Source: Rhodobacter sp. NTK016B (GTDB lineage Bacteria > Pseudomonadota > Alphaproteobacteria > Rhodobacterales > Rhodobacteraceae). Taken from it: DNA of 64,000 nucleotides. Location of the stretch: NCBI RefSeq assembly GCF_017303295.1, contig NZ_JAFKOK010000002.1:186001-250000 (forward strand). The letters run 5' to 3'. This document shows positions 43,358 through 51,300 of this stretch, in pieces. The notes beneath the pieces were generated by a model. The model did no database searches, was not told the DNA's origin, and saw nothing but the letters and a program-made list of their open reading frames with translations. A program made the position numbers and the translations under genes. Every line of letters begins with the position of its first letter. The stretch's first letter is position 1.

Positions 43358-43615
43358 TTAGTCATTTGCCGCTTCAGTAATGCCAACCATGTTGCGCGCC
43401 ACAGCTACCACACAGGTGACGTTCTCGGAAGCCACAAGGCCCGATACGAAGCTGTCGTGGAGATCCAGCGCACAGACGGCCAGCCGTTCGATCTCAGGCT
43501 CTAGGGCATCCAGAACAGGGTGCTCGATAAGCAGAGGATCACTGGTGCAAGCGCTCAAATCGATCACGCAGGAAATCAAGATCGTCAGCTGTGTCACCAA
43601 TCGAGATAGGGGCAT
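43358..43615 (-). CDS. Rz1-like outer-membrane spanin lipoprotein
   Basis: The 85-residue protein starts MPLSRLVTQLTILISCVIDL and has the lipobox LSAC at about residues 21-24, so it is exported and acylated. Its start lies inside the Rz-like gene (43539-43808) in a different frame, overlapping by 77 bases. Nested or overlapping Rz/Rz1 is the classic two-component spanin arrangement, whose products fuse inner and outer membranes in the final lysis step. The low-complexity, unconserved mature part is typical. Confidence 0.7.
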   Translation of the reverse strand: MPLSRLVTQLTILISCVIDLSACTSDPLLIEHPVLDALEPEIERLAVCALDLHDSFVSGLVASENVTCVVAVARNMVGITEAAND

Positions 43616-43808
43616 CGCCAATCCTTTCACGGGTTTCTTCGGTCGCTCGATCAAGGACAGCTTGGGCATCAGACCAGCCCGCCGCGTAACCTTGGTCATA
43701 CATGCGCCAGCTGAAGCCCAGCCCGGCGGTGAATAGCGCTCCGCCCAGCAAGCCAAATACGACAAGGGCGTATGGCCATGTGAAGCGGGTAAGAATTGCG
43801 GCGATCAC
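43539..43808 (-). CDS. Rz-like inner-membrane spanin
   Basis: With a GTG start at 43808 the product is 89 residues: an N-terminal membrane anchor (WPYALVVFGLLGGALFTAGL), then a charged periplasmic helix (WSDAQAVLDRATEETRERIG) and DTADDLDFLRDRFERLHQ. It overlaps the endolysin stop by 4 bases (GTGA). Small size, one anchor and a coiled helix fit an i-spanin. Its partner lipoprotein starts inside it in another frame. Confidence 0.7.
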   Translation of the reverse strand: MIAAILTRFTWPYALVVFGLLGGALFTAGLGFSWRMYDQGYAAGWSDAQAVLDRATEETRERIGDAPISIGDTADDLDFLRDRFERLHQ

Positions 43809-44830
43809 GTCCGCCACGCCCCTCTGACGCGCCTCAGCACCACCGGCGCGATCCACACGAGCGCCAGCCCGAACGCCACCCACAGCCCGACCTGCCAGAG
43901 CACCGGGGGCAGCGTGGGTTGCAGGGCGACCACGGCCGGGACCGCCGCCGCGACGGGCGCGACGTAGCCCGCCGCTGTTGCGGCAAGTGCGGTGCGACGC
44001 TCGGCCGTCGAGCGCTGCGCGGGGGCATCGGCCGCGACCGGGGCCTCGACGCCGAGCGCTTCCCACGTCCGCCGCCCGACCACCCCATCGACGGGCAGGC
44101 CCGCCGCGCGCTGGAAGGCTTCGACGGTTTCGAGCGTCAAGGGACCGAAGGCGCGATCCGAGGGAATACCAAGGGCCTCTTGAAGCACCGCCACGGCCGG
44201 GCCGCGATCGCCCACGCGTAGCACCACGGGCGAGCGTGCGCCGCCGGAATGACGCCGGAATGCCGCCTCGATCCGCGCCGCATAAACCTCGGGTTGCCCG
44301 CTACCGTTGTAGCGGCGGGCAAAGCTCAGCCAGTCATGCGCGCGCAAAGCGGCATCCAGCCCCCACGCCGTCACCAGCGCAACGAAGGCGTCCAGATGCG
44401 CGGGCGCGCCGCGTGCCATCGCCTCGACCATGTCTCGCGCCGATGCCGACCCGGCCGCGCCATGGTTAAAGCCCATGATCTGCGGGCCGCCCCAGCTCGA
44501 CGCCATCAGCGCGGCGTCCATGTCGAGTTGCGCGGCGGTCGAGAACATCCGCGCGCGGGCGGATTGCGACAGCGCCAGCGAGGCCCGCCACGGGGCCTGA
44601 CCCGCGCGCGGTGCGAAGCCCATCGCGGACCAGAGCGCGCGCGGGACGTGATGCGGCTCGAAGCGACGCAGGACGCCGCCCGAGGCATCAAAGCACCGGC
44701 CCGAGGCTTCGACCTCCCAGACCGCGCGCAGAGCGGCCGGGTCGCAGCCGAGCCGCGCGGCGGCGCGCTGGAAATCGGCGGAGGACAGGTCGCGGGGCAT
44801 CGCGGCCCCGATCCAAGGTGTCGCGGTCAT
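43805..44830 (-). CDS. Phage endolysin: N-acetylmuramidase domain, peptidoglycan-binding domain, C-terminal membrane segments
   Basis: The 341-residue lysin has an N-acetylmuramidase (DUF3380-type) domain at about 18-195 with E41 in WEVEASG, FEPHH, SWGGPQIMG and RYNGSG, followed by a peptidoglycan-binding domain (about 202-260, LRVGDRGPAVAVLQEALG). The last 60 residues form two hydrophobic segments (about 283-303 and 310-332) and an RR-rich tail. C-terminal membrane segments are unusual for an endolysin and may tether it, or fuse a holin-like part. It is followed by the spanin pair and preceded by a small membrane protein. Confidence 0.85.
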   Translation of the reverse strand: MTATPWIGAAMPRDLSSADFQRAAARLGCDPAALRAVWEVEASGRCFDASGGVLRRFEPHHVPRALWSAMGFAPRAGQAPWRASLALSQSARARMFSTAAQLDMDAALMASSWGGPQIMGFNHGAAGSASARDMVEAMARGAPAHLDAFVALVTAWGLDAALRAHDWLSFARRYNGSGQPEVYAARIEAAFRRHSGGARSPVVLRVGDRGPAVAVLQEALGIPSDRAFGPLTLETVEAFQRAAGLPVDGVVGRRTWEALGVEAPVAADAPAQRSTAERRTALAATAAGYVAPVAAAVPAVVALQPTLPPVLWQVGLWVAFGLALVWIAPVVLRRVRGAWRT

Positions 44831-45114
44831 CGGATGCGCTCCAAGCTGGTGATCAATCGGTTGATGTCGGTGCGGACGCCCTCAAGCCCTTCCTCGATGC
44901 GGCCGAGCTGGACGGCCTGCGAGGCGGCTTGGCCGCGCATGATCTCGACGCGCTGCTCCATCGCGGTCAGCCGCGCGGCATTGCCGGTGACGGTGTTGCG
45001 CAGCGTCGTTATGAACATTGCCACGAGGACAATTTGCGTCACCAGAACCACCAGAGTGGCAATCGGGATACGCTTGTCGAAATGCCAAGGCTCGGGGCGG
45101 TCAGGCTGCGGCAT
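44827..45114 (-). CDS. Small membrane protein with coiled coil, lysis-region
   Basis: The 95-residue product has one membrane segment (about 17-38, IPIATLVVLVTQIVLVAMFI) and a C-terminal helix with heptads (LTAMEQRVEIMRGQAASQAV). It overlaps the endolysin start by 4 bases. A holin or holin-accessory role is possible, but one transmembrane helix and a coiled coil fit better as an endolysin partner or anti-holin-like protein. Confidence 0.6.
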   Translation of the reverse strand: MPQPDRPEPWHFDKRIPIATLVVLVTQIVLVAMFITTLRNTVTGNAARLTAMEQRVEIMRGQAASQAVQLGRIEEGLEGVRTDINRLITSLERIR

Positions 45115-45150
45115 GGCGGGGTCCTTCGGTCAGAATGGCGGTTTGCAGGG

Positions 45151-45570
45151 TCATGCAGCCGCCCCCGGCAGGGTGGCGATCGCGGCGGCGACCTCGGCCT
45201 CGGTCGTGGCGGCGTCGATCGCTGCGCCCGTCGCCATACGCAGGGCTTCCAGCGTCGCGGCGGTCGCGCGCCAATCGGCCGACAGCGAGATCCAGAGCGC
45301 GGCCAGCGCGGCGGCATCGGGGGCGGTGATTCCGATCTCGGCCGACAGCAGCGGATAGTCGGCGAGATCGGGCGACGGGTCGGCGACATAGGCGCGCGCC
45401 TCGGCTTCCTTGGCCTGATAGATCAGGTCCTGCCCCGGCAGATCGGTGATCGCAGCGCGCCGGGCAGCGGCCATCCAGTCATGCAGATGGCGCTTTGCCT
45501 CGGTCTTGGCACCGGCCAGTGCAGCGGCGGCAATGTCTTCGGCCGTTTCGATGGTTTCAAAGGTGATCAT
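45151..45570 (-). CDS. Prophage protein, probably tail-fibre-assembly-like
   Basis: The 139-residue helical protein begins MITFETIETAEDIAAAALAG and is Ala-rich. It follows the tail-fibre gene and a beta-rich protein in the late operon, overlapping the latter by 4 bases. Position suggests a tail-fibre chaperone, but no family motif is clear. Confidence 0.6.
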   Translation of the reverse strand: MITFETIETAEDIAAAALAGAKTEAKRHLHDWMAAARRAAITDLPGQDLIYQAKEAEARAYVADPSPDLADYPLLSAEIGITAPDAAALAALWISLSADWRATAATLEALRMATGAAIDAATTEAEVAAAIATLPGAAA

Positions 45571-45887
45571 ACGGCGGGTTCCTCGATGCGGTCGGCGGGG
45601 ATGGTGACAGGCCCGTCTGCGACGGTGACGGCCCACGGGCTGGCAAGCTGATCTGGCGCGGCGGTGTCATCCAGCACGACGCGGATCGTCGCGTGGATCA
45701 CCCCGCCTTCGCGGGTGATGGGGCCGACGAAAGGATGATCGCCCGGCGCGGGCGTGGCGCGGCCGCCCTCGGGCACGGGGGCGAGGTCATAGGCCACGCC
45801 GTCGATGATTAGCACGTCACCCGCGACGGAGATCACGGTCTCGACTTGGCCCGGCAGGCCGCGAATAGGGGAAAGGATCAGATGCAT
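45567..45887 (-). CDS. Prophage hypothetical protein
   Basis: The 106-residue beta-rich product begins MHLILSPIRGLPGQVETVIS with DVLIIDGVAYDLAPVPEGG, a pattern seen in hypothetical genes beside phage tail fibres. It lies 10 bases after the tail-fibre gene on the minus strand. Function unknown. Confidence 0.6.
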   Translation of the reverse strand: MHLILSPIRGLPGQVETVISVAGDVLIIDGVAYDLAPVPEGGRATPAPGDHPFVGPITREGGVIHATIRVVLDDTAAPDQLASPWAVTVADGPVTIPADRIEEPAV

Positions 45888-45897
45888 AGGGATCTCC

Positions 45898-47016
45898 TCA
45901 GAACCAGCGGCCGATGAACATGAGCGTTATGGCAACCTCGGCGGCAGAGCCGCCCGGCCCACTTCCATCTCGCGTGATGAACCAACCCGTCGGCGATGAC
46001 GGCCCCCAGCTCGATAGCGATTGCAGATTGTCCCGTGCGGCAGAGCTCCCCGACCGGATGCTCGGTGAGCCGCCCGCTGGGGTACTCACGAATGCCGCAG
46101 GGAAAGAGCCGCCATAATTGCCCGCCACGGCGAAATTAGGCGACGCATAGATCCAACAGAACTGCGTCCCATCCGGGAGACGCAGATACTCGCCATTGCT
46201 GTTGCTGCCGCGCTCGAACAACCCGCCCGTCGGGACACCGCCTGACTGCGAGACGAGGCCGAGAACGGAATGCTGCGTGTAATCCTTGACCCATTCCCCC
46301 CAGGACGATCCGCTGTAGCGCCTTGACCAGCGCTCGCGTGTGCCAGCGGCCCGCTCGGCGGTCTGGATCAATGCTGTGGCGCTGAAGCGCGTCAACCGGA
46401 CAAAGCCGTAGTTCCCTGCGACCCAGCCGGGTGGTGTACTGGTGCCGTTGCCCGTCGTTGTCACGGAGAACACATAGTCACCCGACGGGGTATCGATCGC
46501 GTCCCAATTGCCGAGATTTGGCGGAAAGCCCGTTACTCCAAGGCCGAAGTCTCCGACCTTCAGCAAACGATCTTCGGTAGCGTCCAGCGCGCTTGCCGTC
46601 ATCACCGGGTCAGCCGCCAGAAACGCCCGCGCCGCCGCGCCGAAGTCGGTCAGCCCCATGACATTCTCGCCCGTGAAGTAGGGCAGTTTGTTCGCTACGC
46701 CCGGCAGGTCCGCGAGCGAGGTCAGCGTGCCGCCATCGAGCGCCTGCAAGAGCGTGTTCGCGGCAATGAGCGCGCGCAGCCCGTCGTCGAGTTGCAGGAT
46801 GGCGTAATTGACTGCCGCCTGCGTTGCGGCGGGCCACGCATTCGCCAGCGTGATCCCGGCGGCCGAGGTCACTGAGGCGATCTCGGCGACCGCGCCGCCC
46901 GCGATCAGCAGATCCCCCGGCCGCGTGCCGCTGGTGGTCCATGCGGTGCCCGACCCGGTCACGTTCGTGGACCCGGCCCCGATCGAGATCGCGCCGGTTT
47001 TGTAGAGTGTCGTCAT
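45898..47016 (-). CDS. Phage tail fibre protein
   Basis: This 372-residue protein begins MTTLYKTGAISIGAGSTNVT, continues GSGTAWTTSGTRPGDLLIAG (a fibre N-terminal module that attaches to the baseplate) and ends in a beta-rich Gly/Ser domain finishing ITLMFIGRWF, a C-terminal signature of tail fibres and tail collar proteins. It would bind the host surface. Host range is probably determined by the last 200 residues. Confidence 0.75.
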   Translation of the reverse strand: MTTLYKTGAISIGAGSTNVTGSGTAWTTSGTRPGDLLIAGGAVAEIASVTSAAGITLANAWPAATQAAVNYAILQLDDGLRALIAANTLLQALDGGTLTSLADLPGVANKLPYFTGENVMGLTDFGAAARAFLAADPVMTASALDATEDRLLKVGDFGLGVTGFPPNLGNWDAIDTPSGDYVFSVTTTGNGTSTPPGWVAGNYGFVRLTRFSATALIQTAERAAGTRERWSRRYSGSSWGEWVKDYTQHSVLGLVSQSGGVPTGGLFERGSNSNGEYLRLPDGTQFCWIYASPNFAVAGNYGGSFPAAFVSTPAGGSPSIRSGSSAARDNLQSLSSWGPSSPTGWFITRDGSGPGGSAAEVAITLMFIGRWF

Positions 47017-47047
47017 GCGACCGTCCTTTGTTTAAGGGAAAGGGCGC

Positions 47048-47953
47048 CTAACCCACGTTGCGCGCGAGATAGGCGATGATGTCGTGGCTGTAGCTGTAGT
47101 AAGGCTGCGGGTTCTGGCTGGCCGGGTTCTCGTACTCGACCGCCGCGCCGGTATTGCGCGAGACCCGGATGGTGCTGGCGTCGATCTGTTGCAGCTCGAC
47201 CCGGTCCATGCGCCAGGTATCAATCCGCCGCGTGCCACTGCCCGCAAAGCGGCGTCCGAGGAACACGACGTTGAAACAACTCAGGATCGGCACCGAGACC
47301 CACGAATTGGGCATCGGTTCGGGCAAGGTCACGTCGCGCGTGGCGCCGTTATAAAGGACGTCGTCGGCAACGGCCTTCGGCACGATGAAGGCAAAGCGCA
47401 CCGCAAGGAACGTGTCGCGGCTATCGAAGATCACCGCGCCAGAGGCATCCCTGATCTGCATCCCGTAATCGCTCGCATAACCCCCCGGTGTCGGGATGGG
47501 CGCAAGGATGCGGTACTGCCGCACGCCGTTGACCAGACAGAAGGTGCCGCCCGGTACACCGGGGACGTTGATCTCGGTCTCGATCGCGCGATTGATGGGC
47601 TGCGCCGTCCAGCGATAGAAGGCCGAGAACCCGCCGCCCGCCGCATCGAAGACGGGCCGCACGGCATAGACCTTGGCCTCGGGGAAGCCCGGATAGCCGG
47701 TGCCCATGAGCTGCAAGGCGAACCCGCTATGCGGCATCGCGGTTGCGCCCGGCCCTTCGAAGCTGCGGGCCTGCCCGAAAGACAATTGATGCAGCCGCTT
47801 GGGGCTGGGCAAAGCCTGATATTCTTGGAACGCCGCTTCGGCCGCCGCGTCCGCGTCAATCGTGGCGCCGCTGGCGACGACGCGCAGGCAGCGCGACGCC
47901 TGATCGAAGACCGGCACGCCCGCGCTGTTGGTCAACTCAATCCCATAGGCCAT
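47048..47953 (-). CDS. Prophage structural protein of unknown function
   Basis: The 301-residue protein starts MAYGIELTNSAGVPVFDQAS and contains YGMQIRDASGAVIFDSR; such openings occur in phage proteins between the tail hub and fibres. It is beta-rich with no catalytic motif. Probably a baseplate or fibre-linked component. Confidence 0.6.
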   Translation of the reverse strand: MAYGIELTNSAGVPVFDQASRCLRVVASGATIDADAAAEAAFQEYQALPSPKRLHQLSFGQARSFEGPGATAMPHSGFALQLMGTGYPGFPEAKVYAVRPVFDAAGGGFSAFYRWTAQPINRAIETEINVPGVPGGTFCLVNGVRQYRILAPIPTPGGYASDYGMQIRDASGAVIFDSRDTFLAVRFAFIVPKAVADDVLYNGATRDVTLPEPMPNSWVSVPILSCFNVVFLGRRFAGSGTRRIDTWRMDRVELQQIDASTIRVSRNTGAAVEYENPASQNPQPYYSYSHDIIAYLARNVG

Positions 47954-47956
47954 GGC

Positions 47957-48340
47957 TCAGACCTCGAAGCGCGCGTTGAGACCCAGGAACACCAGCCAGT
48001 AGAAGCGCGGCGGCTGGACGGGCCAGCCGTCGGGCAGCGTGGCCGGGGCGATACTCATCGCCTTGGTGGCGTTGTTCCAATTGAGCGTCGGGAAGGGCGT
48101 CGCGGGCACGCTCGGGCGCACTGTCTGCGCCTGCCACCATTCTTGCCCGGCTGAGGGCGTCGCTATGCGCAGCTCGGGGCTGACATAGAACATCCCGTAT
48201 TGGTCATCGAAGCCCGGCACCCAGATCGTGCCCGAGAAGCCCCAAGCAAGGCGCTGCTCATCAATGACGCGCGGCATCGCCTCATCAATCGTCAGCGTTT
48301 CATTGCCCGCCGCGTCGCGGAATTCGAACCCGAACGCCAT
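47957..48340 (-). CDS. Prophage structural protein of unknown function (small)
   Basis: The 127-residue product starts MAFGFEFRDAAGNETLTIDE, a relative of the opening of the next gene (MAYGIELTNSAG), suggesting they share a module. It overlaps the tail-hub stop by one base. No further function can be seen. Confidence 0.6.
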   Translation of the reverse strand: MAFGFEFRDAAGNETLTIDEAMPRVIDEQRLAWGFSGTIWVPGFDDQYGMFYVSPELRIATPSAGQEWWQAQTVRPSVPATPFPTLNWNNATKAMSIAPATLPDGWPVQPPRFYWLVFLGLNARFEV

Positions 48341-51300
48341 CAGGACAGATCCCCGATGCGCACCCGCGCGATGCCGTTCTCATCGAAGACCCGCATGCCC
48401 GAGGTGTCCATCTCGACGCGCGCGCCGGTCCAGCCCGAGCGAATGGCGAACGTGCCGTCAACCGTGGTCGCGCCGGTCAGACGGATAGCCTCCCCGGTGA
48501 CATAGACATTGCCGCCGTCCACGATGAACGGCGTTCGCACGCCGCTGCCGGTGGCGATGACGAATTGATCGGCAAAGACACCTATGCGCGAGGGCGTGTT
48601 CCAGTCCGACGACACGTCAATAAAGAGCCCGGCTTCCTTGAAGCCGTAGCCATCCGCATAGCGCGCAGACATGGCGATGCGGGCGTAACCGCCCGGCCCG
48701 GCGAGGGTTTCCATCTTGAAGTTTGCGCCCGCCGTCGCGGCATCAACACTGCTTTCCAGCGCGGTCACCGAGGATGCCAGCGCCGACAGCTCGCCGTCGA
48801 TTTCCGAGACCTCGAGCGAAAGCGCATTCAGCGCCCATGCACTGGCGCGGGTCGCCAGCTCATCGTCCAGCTCGGACAGGTCAGCGTTGATCTGCGTGAT
48901 CGCGTTGGCATTGGCCGTGATCTGCCCCTCGGCCGTCGTCACGCGCGCGGTCAGGGCATTGAGGGCCGAGGCACTGGCGCGGGTGGCAACATCGCCTTCC
49001 AGCGCATCGAGACTGCTTTCGAGCGAGGTGACCGCGCTCGAAAGGCTTTCGACTTCATCCTCGGTCGCGGTGACACGGGCCGTCAGCGTGCTAACGGCGC
49101 TGGCGCTGGCCTTGGTCGCGAGGCCGCTTTCCAGATCCTCGATGTCGGCCTCAAGTCCGGTGACCGCGCTCGACACTGCGTCGATCTCGCCCTCGGCCGT
49201 GGTCACGCGCGCGCCCAGACTATTGAGCGCCGAGGCGCTGGCCTTGGCGGCAAGGTCATTCTCAAGCCCGCCGACGCTGGCCTCCAACGCGGTCAGGGCG
49301 GTGACAGCGGCATTGAGCGCGTTGCCCTGATCGACAACCTCGACCGTCAGCGCATCGAGCGCCCCGGCATTGGCGAGGACGGCGCCCTCGGCATCCAGCA
49401 CCTGCGCGCCGAGCTTGGTGATCGCCTCGGCAATGATCGTGACCTGCCCGTCCGTCGCATCCACGCGCGTGTTGAGCGCCTGCGTGGCCGAGGCGACATA
49501 GTCCCGCACGCGGCGGCGCTCGATCTCATCGCGGGCGGCAGCGTTCAGCCCTTCCAGCGCCACCCCGCGCAGGCTGCTTTGCAGATCCCGGATCGCGGCC
49601 GCGTAGGAATATTGCGAGCCATCCGACAGCAGCCCCACCTCGGCCGCGATGCTATCGACGGCACTCGCCAGCGCGTCCAGCCCGGTTGCGTCGTCATTCA
49701 CCGAGGCTTCCAGTGCCTCAATCGACGTGGCGGCGGCTTCCAGCCCGGCCTCGGTTTCCCCGACGCGCGCATCCAGCGCGTTGATCGCATTCGCGTTGCC
49801 GGTGATCTGACCATCGGCGGCGGTCAATTCCGCTTCCAGAGCGACGATAGATGAGGCCAGCGCACTATCGGCCGAGATCCGCGCCTGTTGCTCGGTCAGC
49901 AGCTCGGCCGAGGACGCCCCCGGCGACGGTCGGCCGATCGCGATCCAGTCGAGCTCGTAGTAATTCGCGGCATCGGTGCCGTCGCCCAGATCAAGCCGCA
50001 TCGCATCAATCGCGCCCGACCAGCCGGGGGTAAAGGTGATCTCGGCCACCCCTTCCGAGCTGAAGGCCGGTTCATCGAGCGTCACGCGGCGGGCTGCATC
50101 CCAACCCTGACCAGCACCGGCCCACCACAGATGACCCGCCCAGACCGGCGCCCCAATGGCGCGGATACGGGCGCGCACCTGCGCATACATCGCGGCCTCG
50201 ACACCAAGGCCCGAGGGCGAGACCGCCGAGGACCCGAGGCCCGGCCGCAACCATCCGTCCGACGCGGTCGGCGCCACGGGCGCGCCGGTCCAGCCCTCGG
50301 TCGTCGTGTCGAAATACCAGATCGCCGCATGGTCGAATTGCTGCGCCGTGCCCACCGCCACCGCCGCGACCAGCGAGGCGAGCGCGTTGTCCCCGTCGAT
50401 CCGGGCCTGATCCACTTGGTTGATGGATGCCGACAGGTCGTCGCTTGTCGCCTCGACACTGGTCAGCCGCGCGGCCAGCGCGAAGTCCGCATCGGCCAGC
50501 GTCAGGACCTGTTCGTCAAAGCTGGCTTCCAGATCTCCGAGCTGGACCTGCACCGAGCGGCGGATCTCTTCGCGCGCGGCATGGTCATTGGCAGCCAGCT
50601 CGACCACTTCGGCCGCGACTTGCCGGATGCGATCGCGCTCGGCCCGCAACGCCTCGGCCGCCGCCTGCGTCTCGGCCGAGCGCGCGTCAGCTTCCTCGGC
50701 CAGCTCATCGGCCACCGCCTGCACCGCATCTGCGCGGGCCTGTGCTTCGTCGGCGAGCGCTTGCGCAAGATCGCGGACCTCGGGAATGCCGTCGTCGATC
50801 CAATCGCGCATCGTGCCCAGCCAGTCGACCAGCGCGGGCGCCAGATCATCGAGACCGAAGCCCACGGCGGGAACCGCGACCGAGGTCCAGTCTGTCCAAT
50901 CCGTCGGGCGATCGGCGTCATACTGCGCGCGGACTTCGTACACCCCCGCGAGAATGCCATCGGTGATCGCCGCGCCCCCGGTTGCGACCGGATACAGCGG
51001 TTGCTCGACGCCGTCGCCGGCATCGCCCTGCCGGCGGACGGCCACGCGGACGCCGCGCGCATCCTCGGCCCCATCCGCCTCCCAGCGGGCGAGGATGCCC
51101 GCGCGGCGGGGCTTGCCCTCAATCGTGATCGTGTAGGGGTCGGCCTGCCATCCTTCGACGGCTTGCGCGGCGGGCCTGACCGGACCCGGCGCGGGCGGTG
51201 TCGGGCGGATGATCCCCTCGGGGATCTCGTAATCCTCGGGCTCGACCTCGCGCAGCGACACCCGCACAAGCTGGGTGCGCAGATCGCGGATCGCCTCGGT

